Shown here in pieces: positions 36,035-44,453 of a DNA stretch of 64,000 nucleotides. The DNA is taken from assembly GCA_963717705.1 (NCBI GenBank), contig CAVQWT010000006.1:372001-436000 (forward strand), in the 5' to 3' direction. The notes beneath the pieces were generated by a model, which did no database searches, had not been told where the DNA came from, and saw nothing but the letters and a program-made list of their open reading frames with translations. Both the position numbers and the translations under genes were made by a program. Within the stretch, counting starts at the first letter, position 1. Each line of letters begins with the position of its first letter. The DNA is from CAVQWT01 sp963717705 (lineage in GTDB: Bacteria > Pseudomonadota > Gammaproteobacteria > Burkholderiales > Casimicrobiaceae).

Positions 36035-36714
36035 GGGCCGGTCCCGGCCTCCGCCGGCGCCGTCAGCGCCTCCGCAAACGCGGCGACGAGCGTCGCCGGC
36101 TCCTGCGCGCCTTCGACGGCGATCCGGTCGTTGAGGATGAAGAACGGCACGCCGGTGACGCCGAGCTCCCGGACGCGCCGGTCCATCGCCGTCATCTCGG
36201 CGGCCAGCGCGTCGGAATCGAGCATCGACCGCGCCTCATCGGCGTCGAAGCCCGCCTCGCCGGCGATCGCCGCCAGCACCGCGCGGTCGCCGACGTAGCG
36301 GCCGTCGAGGAAGTACGCGCGGAACAGCGCCTCGACCAGGTCGCCGGCGTCGCGCCGCGCCTGCGCCCACGACACCAGCCGATGCGCGTCCAGCGTGTTC
36401 GGCTGGCGCGCGATGCGGTCGAACTCGAACGCGATGTCCGCGGTGCGGCCCGCGGCGCGGACGCGGTCGTAGATCGCCGCCGCGCGCTCCGGCCCGCCGA
36501 ACTTCGCCTCGAGGTACGCGCGCCGGTCGACGCCCTCCGGCGGCAGGTCGGGATTGAGCTGGAAAGGATGCCAGTTGACGGTGAAGCCCGCCTGCGGATC
36601 GCCGCGGCGCCAGTCGGCGATGGCGGCCTCGAGCCGGCGCTTGCCGATGAAGCACCACGGGCAGACGACGTCGGACACGACGTCGATCCGGAACTGTGCG
36701 GGTGGGTTGCTCAT
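36031..36714 (-). CDS. DsbA family oxidoreductase, FrnE-like
   Basis: 227 residues, cytoplasmic (no signal). Thioredoxin fold with an inserted helical domain; the motif CPWC sits in SDVVCPWCFIGKRRLE, and the cis-Pro loop is GVTGVPFFILNDR. FrnE proteins act as cytosolic disulfide isomerases, and 2-hydroxychromene-2-carboxylate isomerases share the fold. ATGA-coupled to the CDF gene. Confidence 0.88.
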   Translation of the reverse strand: MSNPPAQFRIDVVSDVVCPWCFIGKRRLEAAIADWRRGDPQAGFTVNWHPFQLNPDLPPEGVDRRAYLEAKFGGPERAAAIYDRVRAAGRTADIAFEFDRIARQPNTLDAHRLVSWAQARRDAGDLVEALFRAYFLDGRYVGDRAVLAAIAGEAGFDADEARSMLDSDALAAEMTAMDRRVRELGVTGVPFFILNDRIAVEGAQEPATLVAAFAEALTAPAEAGTGP

Positions 36715-36762
36715 GCAGACTCCAGCGTGACGATCGGGTAATTATGCGCGCCGCATCGGGGC

Positions 36763-36768
36763 GATAAT
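36763..36768 (+). promoter_or_regulatory. -10 box immediately before earP
   Basis: GATAAT, five of six to consensus, ends 6 bp before the GTG start of earP. Transcription would then begin at or within the start codon, so the message may be leaderless. Confidence 0.4.
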
Positions 36769-36774
36769 TGCGCT

Positions 36775-38073
36775 GTGACAAACCCTGCGCGCCCGCCGCC
36801 GATCGTTGCCGTCCGCACGCCCGCGCCGCGCGTCGACCTCTTCTGCACCATCGTCGACAACTACGGCGACGCCGGCGTGGCGTGGCGGCTCGCGCGTCGG
36901 CTCGCGTCCGGACATGGCGCAGCGGTCACGCTGTGGATCGACGACCTCGCGCCGCTCGCGCGGATGGCCCCCGGCGTCGCGCTGGCGACGGCGCCGGGAC
37001 CGGCGGTCGCCGGCATCACCGTGCGGCCCAAGGCGGCCGCGGATGCCGCCGCGGCCGGGGTCGGGGGCGAGGCCGCGGGGGGCGGCGGGTATGGAGCCGC
37101 TGTGGCCTCTGCGGACTCGGCGTCGCTACCCGCCCCCGGCGCCGCCCCCGCGCCGGGCCCCGACGTCGTCATCGACGCGTTCGGCGGCGGCGCGCCGGAC
37201 GCCTACGTCGAGGCGATCGCGCACCGGCCGACGCCACCGCTGTGGTTCGTGCTCGAGTACCTGTCGGCGGAGCCCTGGGTCGACGACGCGCACGGCCTGC
37301 CCTCGCCGCACCCGCGGCTGCCGCTGCTGCGTCGGTTCTGGTTTCCGGGGTTCACCGGTCGCACCGGCGGGCTGCTGCGCGAGCCGGGGCTGCTCGCCGC
37401 CCGCGACGCGTTCCGGGCCGACGCGGCGGCGCGCGACGCGCTGTGGCGCCGTCTCGGGGCGCCCGCGCCGGTCGGCGACGAAGTCCGCGTCACGCTGTTC
37501 TGCTACCCGAATCCGCGCCTGCCCGCGCTGCTCGCCGCATGGGCCGGCGGGTCGCGGCCGGTCCGCTGCGTCGTGCCGGCCGGCGTGGCCGCGGACGCGC
37601 TCGAGGCCTGGACGGACGGCCGCGTGCCGCGCGTCGGCGACGGTGGCCACACCCGCGGCGCTCTGACCGTCCACACGATTCCGTTCTTGCCGCAGGACGA
37701 CTACGACCGCCTGCTGTGGGCCGCCGACGTCAACTTCGTCCGCGGCGAGGACTCGTTCGTCCGCGCGCAGTGGGCGGGTCACCCGTTCGTCTGGCAGGCG
37801 TACCCGCAGGAGGGCGGTGCCCATTTCGCCAAGGTCGACGCCTTCCTCGACCGCTACGCGCCGCGCTTCGGCCCCGGGGCCGGGGCGGCGATCCGGGGGC
37901 TGTTCCGGGCCTGGAACGGCGCCCCGACCGGCGAGGGCGTGGCCGAGGCCTGGGCGCGCTTCGCCCGCGCCCGGGAGCGGGTCGACGCCGCCGACGAGGC
38001 GTGGGCGGCCGAACTGGCGGTCCTGCCCGAGCTTGCCGACGGGCTGGCCAAGGCGGCCGGTTTCGGGTTATAA
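36775..38073 (+). CDS. earP: EF-P arginine rhamnosyltransferase EarP
   Basis: 432 residues from a GTG. EarP transfers rhamnose from dTDP-rhamnose to Arg32 of EF-P. The N-terminal Rossmann domain opens with VDLFCTIVDNYGDAGVAWRLARRL, and the C-terminal nucleotide-sugar site is NFVRGEDSFVRAQWAGHPFVWQAYPQEGGAHFAK. An Ala/Gly-rich insert (about residues 85-125) interrupts the N-terminal domain and is unusual. The partner efp follows at once with Arg at position 32, confirming the assignment. Confidence 0.94.
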   Translation: MTNPARPPPIVAVRTPAPRVDLFCTIVDNYGDAGVAWRLARRLASGHGAAVTLWIDDLAPLARMAPGVALATAPGPAVAGITVRPKAAADAAAAGVGGEAAGGGGYGAAVASADSASLPAPGAAPAPGPDVVIDAFGGGAPDAYVEAIAHRPTPPLWFVLEYLSAEPWVDDAHGLPSPHPRLPLLRRFWFPGFTGRTGGLLREPGLLAARDAFRADAAARDALWRRLGAPAPVGDEVRVTLFCYPNPRLPALLAAWAGGSRPVRCVVPAGVAADALEAWTDGRVPRVGDGGHTRGALTVHTIPFLPQDDYDRLLWAADVNFVRGEDSFVRAQWAGHPFVWQAYPQEGGAHFAKVDAFLDRYAPRFGPGAGAAIRGLFRAWNGAPTGEGVAEAWARFARARERVDAADEAWAAELAVLPELADGLAKAAGFGL

Positions 38074-38074
38074 T
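38069..38074 (+). promoter_or_regulatory. -10 box for efp, overlapping the earP stop
   Basis: Perfect TATAAT across the earP stop codon, 86 bp before efp. It would give efp its own transcript with a leader of about 80 nt. No good -35 element is visible. Confidence 0.5.
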
Positions 38075-38160
38075 TCAAGGCTTTTCCAAATTCCAACCCG
38101 GCGCGTACCCCGGCCCCACCCGGCCCTTCGGTGCGCGCAATGTCGCTACCAGGTGCTTCG

Positions 38161-38715
38161 ATGAAAATCGCTCAGGAACTGCGGGCCGGCAACGTGATCA
38201 TGATCGGCGCCGATCCGATGGTCGTGCAGAAGGCCGAATTCAGCAAATCCGGCCGCAACGCGTCGGTCGTCAAGATGAAGCTGAAGAACCTGCTTTCGGG
38301 CTCCGGCACCGAGAGCGTCTATCGCGCCGACGACAAGTTCGACGTGATCCAGCTCGACCGCAAGGAAGTCACGTACTCGTACTTCGCCGACCCGCTCTAC
38401 GTGTTCATGGACGGCGAGTTCAACCAGTTCGAGGTCGAGAAGGAAAACATGGGCGACGCGCTCAACTACCTCGAGGACGGCCTGCCCTGCCAGCTCACGT
38501 TCTACGACGGCAAGGCGATCTCGGTCGAAATGCCGAACTCGGTCGAACGCGAAGTGATCTACACCGAGCCCGCGGTCAAGGGCGACACGTCGGGCAAGGT
38601 GATGAAGCCCGCCAAGCTGGGCTCGGGCTTCATGGTGCAGGTGCCGCTGTTCGTGAGCACCGGTGACCGCATCGAAATCGACACCCGCACCGGCGAATAC
38701 CGCCGGCGCGTCTGA
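38161..38715 (+). CDS. efp: Translation elongation factor P
   Basis: 184 residues, full length. It relieves ribosome stalling at polyproline. Three beta domains are present, and the modification loop reads SKSGRNAS with Arg exactly at position 32, the residue rhamnosylated by EarP; there is no Lys34-type (EpmA) site. The start at 38161 (MKIAQELRAGN) is canonical, with an upstream in-frame ATG at 38131 rejected. earP-efp pairing is typical of beta- and some gammaproteobacteria. Confidence 0.97.
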   Translation: MKIAQELRAGNVIMIGADPMVVQKAEFSKSGRNASVVKMKLKNLLSGSGTESVYRADDKFDVIQLDRKEVTYSYFADPLYVFMDGEFNQFEVEKENMGDALNYLEDGLPCQLTFYDGKAISVEMPNSVEREVIYTEPAVKGDTSGKVMKPAKLGSGFMVQVPLFVSTGDRIEIDTRTGEYRRRV

Positions 38716-39046
38716 GCCGCCGGCCGCCCGCTCCGTCGGCGATCGATAATCGGTTTACCCGACCGCGTTCCGACCCTGCGCCCGTTCAGTCACCTGCCGC
38801 CGTCACTCGTGCCTCTCCGGCCCGAGACGGCGGCGCTGCCGCCCAAGGGCAGTTTTGTCGCCGGAAGGCGACGCTCGCGGCACCAGAAAACTTGCCAAAA
38901 TCGCCATCCGCGGCGTACTGTCGCGGCATCGGCCTGGGCAACGTGCATTAATTCCGGCAGCATGGGGAACCTCCATCCCGTGCCCGCTGACCAAATAACT
39001 GGTTCCGTCGCCACTCGGCGGTACGAAATCTGCTTGCGTTGAGGGA
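38716..39046. other. Intergenic region between efp and the Ig-repeat gene
   Basis: No gene seen. It includes several short G/C hairpins and a TTGCCA with TACTGT 18 bp downstream near 38890-38920 that could act as a weak promoter for the repeat protein. Confidence 0.4.
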
Positions 39047-41420
39047 ATGATGACTCCTACCCGCCGCCCCCGTTCGTTCGCCCATCTGGCCCGATGTTGC
39101 CAGCGGACCCTCCTGGCCGTCGTGCTGGCCGCTTTCGGCGCGCTCGCGCTGCCCGCCGCGGCACAGACGCCGGCCCCGACACCGCCGGCGCTGACCGAGG
39201 CCGTCGAGTTCTACAACGCAACGCTCGATCACTACTTCATCACCGCCGACAGCGTCGAGATCGGACTGCTCGACGAAGGCACCAAGCTCAAGGGCTGGGC
39301 GCGCACCGGCAAGAGCTTCAAGGTCTGGCCCGCGACCCCGACGGTCAGCGGCGCGACCCCGGTCTGCCGGTTCTACGGCAATCCGGCCAGGGGCCTCGAC
39401 TCGCACTTCTACTCCGCTTCGCCCACCGAGTGCGCCGAGGTCAAGTCCAAGTTCCCCGACAGCTGGCTGCTCGAAGCCGACATCGTCTTCCAGGTGACGC
39501 CGGTCTCGCTGCCGGCCGGCACCTGCCCGTCGGGCACCAAGGCGGTCCAGCGCACCTACAACAACCGCGGCGACGTCAATCACCGCTACACCACCGACCC
39601 GGCCGTGCAGTCCGCGATGGTCCAGAAGGGCTACATCGAGGAAGGCTACGGCAAGCCGCCCGTCGTGATGTGCGCGCCCGAACCGGTGACCGCCGTCCCG
39701 ATGTGCCAGGTCAGCGCCAGCAGCGTCAATCCTCCCGCCGGCACCGCGGTCACGCTGACCGCCTCCTGCGATCCCGCGGCGACGTCGTACGCGTGGTCCG
39801 GCTGCAACACCACCGGCCCGACCTGCACCTACACCTCGCCGACCGCCACCACGATCAACTTCGCCGTGTCCGGCGTCAACGCCAACGGCACCGGCCCGCA
39901 GGTCAGCCTGCCGATCACCTGGACCGGCGGCACCACCCCGCCGCCGCCGTCGGGCCCGGTGCCGGTGTGCACGCTCAGCGCCGACATCGCCGCGCCGAAG
40001 ACCGGCGACCTCGTCACCATCACCGCCACCTGCACCAACTCGCCGACGCAGTTCATCTGGTCGGGCGCGTGCAACCCGAACGGCGACAAGTGCGTGGCCC
40101 AGTCGAACAACGCGGGCACCAAGAGCTATGCGGTCGAAGGCGTCAACGCGAACGGCCGCGGCAACGCGGCGACGCTGTCGCTGACCTGGACCGTCGGGCT
40201 GCCGACGGCGGCGCCGGTGTGCACGACGCTTTCCGCCAGCAACATGTCGCCGATCATCGGCACCAACGTCACGTTGACGGCGCATCTGCTCCAACCTGCC
40301 GACCGGCTACACATGGACCGGCTGCACGTCGACCGGGAGCACCTGCACCGACAACGTCGCGACCGCCGGCAGCAAGACCTACACGGTCACGGCGACCAAC
40401 GGCATCGGCACCAGCACGCCGCCGCTGTCGATCGCCCTCACCTGGCGGACGCCGCCGCCGGCGCCGACATGCACGCTGACGTCGAGCGCGTCCAACCCGC
40501 CGGCAGGCACCACCATCACGCTGACGGCGAACTGCAGCGACTTCGCCACCAGCTTCGCGTGGTCGGCCAACACCGGCTGCGGCACCACCACGCAGGCGAC
40601 GTGCACCACGTCGTCGGCGACGCAGGGGCTGCGGACCTACACCGTCGCCGGCACCAACACCACGGGCACCGGAGCGCCGGCAGCGCTGGACGTCACCTGG
40701 GCGCCGCCGCCGGTCCCGGTGTGCTCGATCTCGGCGAACACGTCGACGCCGACCGTGAGCGGCAACGTCGTCCTCACCGCCAACTGCACCGGCGCGCCGA
40801 CCAGCTGGGCGTGGTCGGCCAACACCAACTGCGGCTCGACGCAGTCGTGCGTGACGTCGTCGGCGACGCAGGGGGCCGTGACGTACACGATGACCGCGAC
40901 CAACGTCACCGGCACCAGCACGCCGGCGACCAAGGACGTCACGTGGCTGCCGCCGTCGGCGGATCTGTGCGAACCGTTCTATACCGCGGGCGTCATCACG
41001 ACGACGATGCCGTGGCGGGGCACGCAGCTGCTGTCGTCCAGCGAGGGCGGGTTCCCCGCGGAGGGCGTCTGGCGCATCCGGTTCACCGTGCCGGCCACCG
41101 CCGTGGCGGGCACCTCAGGCTCGTCGAACTTCACCGAGTACATCGACCCGTCGGCGCAGCGCACGATGACGCTGTCGCGCCAAGCCTGCGATTTCCGGCC
41201 GGTCGACCCCACGGGAATCTCGGGACCGCTGAAGGTCGCCTACGGCACGACGGCGACGGTGAACTGGACGATCGGGACGCAGGCACAGCAGCTGGAGCCC
41301 GGCCAGACGTACTACATCAACATCCGCAATCGCGATCCGTATTCGGGCGTCACCGGCTGCAGCAACTTCAACGGCCCGCTGCCGTACTGCAACGGCCTCA
41401 TCAACTTCCAGTGGCCGTAA
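39047..41420 (+). CDS. Exported DUF5648/Ig-like repeat protein, interrupted by a frameshift
   Basis: About 790 residues when the break is bridged. A signal peptide (AAFGALALPAAAQ) leads to a DUF5648-type domain (residues 50-215: VEFYNATLDHYFITADSVEIG, HRYTTDPAVQ). Then come at least five Ig/PKD-like repeats of about 85 residues, each with P-x-C near the start, a Y/W-A-W core and a second Cys, as in TSYAWSGCNTTGPTC. Pro/Gly linkers separate them. Last comes a C-terminal domain to 41420. Between the GCG ending at 40282 and the TGC at 40287 there is one base too many. Frame one closes nonsensically at 41443. Start at 39047 or 39050 (GAGGG before). A cell-surface or secreted role is inferred. Confidence 0.75.
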
Positions 41421-41444
41421 CAGCGAAGCAACGCGTTGCCTGAC

Positions 41445-41472
41445 GCAGCGGGCGCCTCCGGGCGCCCGCTGC
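41445..41472. terminator. Bidirectional hairpin between the repeat gene and regA
   Basis: Perfect 12-bp stem GCAGCGGGCGCC / GGCGCCCGCTGC with a TCCG loop, lying between two convergent stop codons. No strong U-tract. Confidence 0.7.
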
Positions 41473-41522
41473 ATTTCCGGTCGCGGTTGGTCTTCCGTCC
41501 GCCGCCGGCGACCGCACCTCGC

Positions 41523-42080
41523 TCAAGCCGCGAGCGGCTGCCGCCGGAGCTTGCGCTGCAGCGTGCGCCGGTGCATCGACAGCGCGCGCGCCGTCGCCGA
41601 CACGTTGTTGCCGCACTCGCGCAGCACGCGCTGGATGTGCTCCCACTCCAGCCGCTCGACCGACATCGGCTTCGCGGCGACCGCGACCTCCTCGTCGCCG
41701 TTCTCGCGATAGAACGCCGCGACGACCTCGTCGGCGTTCGCCGGCTTGGTCAGGTAGTACGTCGCGCCGAGCTTGATCGCCTCGACCGCCGTCGGGATGT
41801 TGCCGTGGCCCGTCAGCATCACGATCTTCGTGTGCGCGTCGGCGGCCTGCAGCGGCCCGACCAGCTTGAGCCCGGAGCCGTCCGGCAGCTTGAGGTCGAC
41901 GACCGCGTACTCCGGCGGATCCGCGGCGATCGCCGCCAGCGCCGCCTCGACGGTGCCCGCGACGCGCACCGCGTAGCCGCGGCCGTCGAGGGCGCGCGCA
42001 AGGACGTCCGAGAGAACGGGGTCGTCGTCGACGAGCAGCAGCGAGGGACGGTCATCGCCGTCGCGATAGTTGATGTTCAT
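41523..42080 (-). CDS. regA: Redox response regulator RegA (PrrA/ActR family)
   Basis: 185 residues. Receiver domain (LLLVDDDPVLSDVLARAL; phosphoacceptor Asp in VVDLKLPDGSG; VMLTGHGNIPTAVEAIKLGATYYLTKP) and a short Fis-type helix-turn-helix (EHIQRVLRECGNNVSATARALSMHRRTLQRKLRR). RegA homologues control photosynthesis, respiration, CO2/N2 fixation and hydrogenase genes according to redox state. The start at 42080 overlaps the regB stop (ATGA). The gene lies next to the cytochrome and hydrogenase genes, which suits this role. Confidence 0.93.
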   Translation of the reverse strand: MNINYRDGDDRPSLLLVDDDPVLSDVLARALDGRGYAVRVAGTVEAALAAIAADPPEYAVVDLKLPDGSGLKLVGPLQAADAHTKIVMLTGHGNIPTAVEAIKLGATYYLTKPANADEVVAAFYRENGDEEVAVAAKPMSVERLEWEHIQRVLRECGNNVSATARALSMHRRTLQRKLRRQPLAA

Positions 42081-43543
42081 GGGTTCCTCGGGGGGAGTGT
42101 GAGCGACGCCAGCGGCAGCCGAACGAAAGCTTCGGCGCCGCCGCCGTCGCGGTTGGCCCAGCGGACGCTGCCGCCGAGCCGGTTCAGCACCGCCGCGGTC
42201 AGCACGAGCCCCAGGCCCGTGCCGCGCCCCGGCGGCTTGGTGGTGAAGAACGCGCGGCCGAGCCGCGGCAGCACGTCCTCGGGAATGCCCGGGCCGCGGT
42301 CGCGCACGACCAGTTCGAGCGCCTCGCCGCTCCATCGCGCGTCGATCCGCACGTCGTCGGGCGAGGCGTCGGCGGCGTTGTCGACCAGGTTGCCGAGCGC
42401 CTGCTTCAGCGCCGCGTCGGCGAAGATCTCCGGCGCCGGCCCGTCGCCGCCGACGTCGACCTCGAGCCGCGCCCGCGGCCGCGCGGTGCGCACGCGCGCG
42501 GCGACGCTCTCGACCAGGTGGTCCAGCGTCTCGCGGCCCCCGCCTTCGGCGCGTGCGTGGCCGGCCGCCGACAGCAGGTTCGACAGCGTCGTCCGGCAGG
42601 CGTCGATCTGCGCGGCGAGGATCGCGAGGTCGCGCTCGCACTCGCGGACGTGCGCCGTCCCTCCGGACTCCGCGGATTCCGGAGCCGCCGCGGGGCGAAG
42701 CGCTTCGGCATCGATGGCGTTCGCCCGCCGCATTTCGCCGACGACGATGGCCATGGTCGCGAGCGGCGACGAGAGTTCGTGCGCGGCACCGGCGGCGAGC
42801 GTGCCGACGCGCAGCACCGCGGCGTCGTTGGCGGACGCGAGCTGCGCGTCGGCCAGCGCGCGCGCATGCGCGGCGAGCGCCTGGGTGAGGCGCAGCGTGA
42901 ACCAGGCGATGAACGCGGCGGTCAGCGCAAAGCTCGCCGCCCAGCCGGCGATGCGTACCGCCGGCGGCAGCGGCAACCCGTCGCCCTGCAGCAGCGGCGG
43001 CGCGAGCAGCGCAACGATCGACGCCGCGACGACGACCGCCAGCGTGCCGACCGCCGCCGCGCGCGGCGGCAGCATCAGCGCGGTGACGACGACGTGCAGC
43101 AGGTACAGCAGCACGAACGGGTTCTGCGTTCCGCCGGCACAGCCGACGAGGACCGAGAACGCGACGAGATCGAGCGCAAGCTGCAGCGGCAGCGCACTCT
43201 GCGCGATCGGCGACGGCCGGGCGAGTCGCCGCAGTGTCAGCAGGTTGACCGCGGCCAGCGCGGCCAGCGCAACGAGCATCGGCACCGGTTGCAGCCGGAG
43301 GCCGAACGCGGCCGCGCCGGCGATGGCCACCACCTGCCCCGCCAGCGCGACGACGCGCAACCGCGCGAGCTCGGCCAGCCTGACGCGCACTTCGGCATCG
43401 GGTCGCGGCGCGGGCGGCGAAGGTCGGGCCGTCGACCGCTCCGCGTCGTCGATGTCCGGCGGCGGCACGGCCGTGCGCACAAGCGTCTCCGCCGATGCGG
43501 CAGCGCCGATCAGCGGCGGACGGGAAAGAATGTGGCCGGTCAT
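42077..43543 (-). CDS. regB: Redox sensor histidine kinase RegB (PrrB family)
   Basis: 488 residues. A 55-residue cytoplasmic leader is followed by six membrane helices (about residues 60-215), including the RegB quinone-sensing motif GGTQNPF in helix 3. Next are the dimerisation/H-box region AAGAAHELSSPLATMAIV with the phosphorylated His, N-box DNAADAS, and G-boxes RDRGPGIPED and GTGLGLVL. RegB responds to ubiquinone pool oxidation. An FNR-like box and a perfect palindrome precede the gene. First gene of the regBA operon. Confidence 0.92.
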   Translation of the reverse strand: MTGHILSRPPLIGAAASAETLVRTAVPPPDIDDAERSTARPSPPAPRPDAEVRVRLAELARLRVVALAGQVVAIAGAAAFGLRLQPVPMLVALAALAAVNLLTLRRLARPSPIAQSALPLQLALDLVAFSVLVGCAGGTQNPFVLLYLLHVVVTALMLPPRAAAVGTLAVVVAASIVALLAPPLLQGDGLPLPPAVRIAGWAASFALTAAFIAWFTLRLTQALAAHARALADAQLASANDAAVLRVGTLAAGAAHELSSPLATMAIVVGEMRRANAIDAEALRPAAAPESAESGGTAHVRECERDLAILAAQIDACRTTLSNLLSAAGHARAEGGGRETLDHLVESVAARVRTARPRARLEVDVGGDGPAPEIFADAALKQALGNLVDNAADASPDDVRIDARWSGEALELVVRDRGPGIPEDVLPRLGRAFFTTKPPGRGTGLGLVLTAAVLNRLGGSVRWANRDGGGAEAFVRLPLASLTLPPRNP

Positions 43544-43585
43544 CTTGCTGCGCTGCTGCCCAAGGGTGCGGCCGCGCGTCCCTCT

Positions 43586-43600
43586 GTGACTGATTGTCAC
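43586..43600. promoter_or_regulatory. Palindrome GTGAC-N5-GTCAC upstream of regB
   Basis: Perfect 5-bp arms around TGATT, 43 bp before the regB start. On the minus strand it contains a GACAAT -10-like hexamer (43593-43598), so a bound protein would block the regB promoter. Confidence 0.5.
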
Positions 43601-43619
43601 GCTTTCGGGGAATCCGGGA

Positions 43620-43633
43620 CTGATCAGGATCAA
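43620..43633 (-). promoter_or_regulatory. FNR/Anr-like box upstream of regB
   Basis: CTGAT-CAGG-ATCAA, nine of ten conserved positions to the FNR consensus TTGAT-N4-ATCAA. Its centre lies about 39 bp upstream of the start site predicted from the GACAAT -10 box, close to the class II activation position. Confidence 0.5.
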
Positions 43634-43805
43634 ACAGCGGGCAGGCGTTCTGCCGCCGATTGCCGCCACGGACGGGCTCTTCCGGCGCAACGGCCTGTCA
43701 ACCGCGCCGGACGTCGCCCGTTTAGTGTATCTTTCGCCCTCGGCGAATCCGCCGCGCCGTCCCCGACGGACGCACTCGAAAACCCAAGCCATCCGGAGTC
43801 AATCG

Positions 43806-44060
43806 ATGAACAAGCTGCTCACCCTCCTCGTCGCCTCGACCTTTGCCCTGTCGGGCGCCACCGCCTTCGCCGCCGACCCGCCGAAGGCCGCCGCGCCGGC
43901 CGCCGCTCCCGCCGCCGCGCTGCAAAAGCCGGCCGACGTGACCGCCGAAGCCTGGGCGAAGATGTCCGACGCCGACAAGGCGAAGGCCGTCGAAAAGGCC
44001 AAGACGGCCGCTCCGGCGAAGACCGCCGAGCCGGAAAAGAAGAAGAAGGGCGGCTGCTGA
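43806..44060 (+). CDS. Small exported Ala/Lys-rich protein ending KKKKGGC
   Basis: 84 residues. A clear Sec signal (LLTLLVASTFALSGATAFA-AD) is followed by an Ala/Pro stretch, a short helix (ADVTAEAWAKMSDADKAKAVEKAK) and a Lys-rich tail ending Gly-Gly-Cys. No family recognised. The terminal Cys could be a disulfide or lipidation site, but that is speculation. It is divergent from regB and has its own strong terminator, so it is a single-gene unit probably well expressed. Confidence 0.7.
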   Translation: MNKLLTLLVASTFALSGATAFAADPPKAAAPAAAPAAALQKPADVTAEAWAKMSDADKAKAVEKAKTAAPAKTAEPEKKKKGGC

Positions 44061-44108
44061 TCGCTGCCCCTGCACCCGGACCGCCTCGTCGGTCCGGGTC
44101 GATGAAAA

Positions 44109-44134
44109 GGCCGCCTACGGGCGGTCTTTTTTTT
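44109..44134 (+). terminator. Intrinsic terminator
   Basis: Stem GGCCGCC / GGCGGTC around a short TACG loop, followed by eight T residues, 49 bp after the small exported protein gene. Confidence 0.9.
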
Positions 44135-44453
44135 CGCCCGCGCCGCGGTCGCGCCGGCGATGCAGCCGGCCTGGCGGCATCCGTACCGGACGGACCATAT
44201 ATTCTTCGATGCGCATATTGATACCCTTAGAAGAGCGAGTTTGTCCGAGGTCAAACCGCATGTTGCGTTGCGGTATTCAAATGGGCGCACTACCGATCGA
44301 ACGCGGGACGCCAGGGTGACTCTCCGTACGCCGCATCAAGGATCCCGGACGCGCCCGCACCGTTTGCACCCGGAGGATTTCAACCGCGACAGGCGACCGG
44401 CGACGCGCCACCGTGCAGCCGCCCTCCCGTCCGCCGCAGCGAAGGAGAAGCAC
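44135..44453. other. Upstream region of the rhodanese gene
   Basis: No gene seen. It contains an unusually AT-rich patch (44195-44285) for this genome, a candidate FNR-like box at 44241-44254 and a TATTCA -10-like hexamer near 44274, all upstream of the rhodanese protein. Confidence 0.5.
44241..44254 (+). promoter_or_regulatory. Weak FNR-like box upstream of the rhodanese gene
   Basis: TTGTC-CGAG-GTCAA. The right half-site is intact, and the left has one mismatch to TTGAC. About 200 bp before the start codon. Confidence 0.3.
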
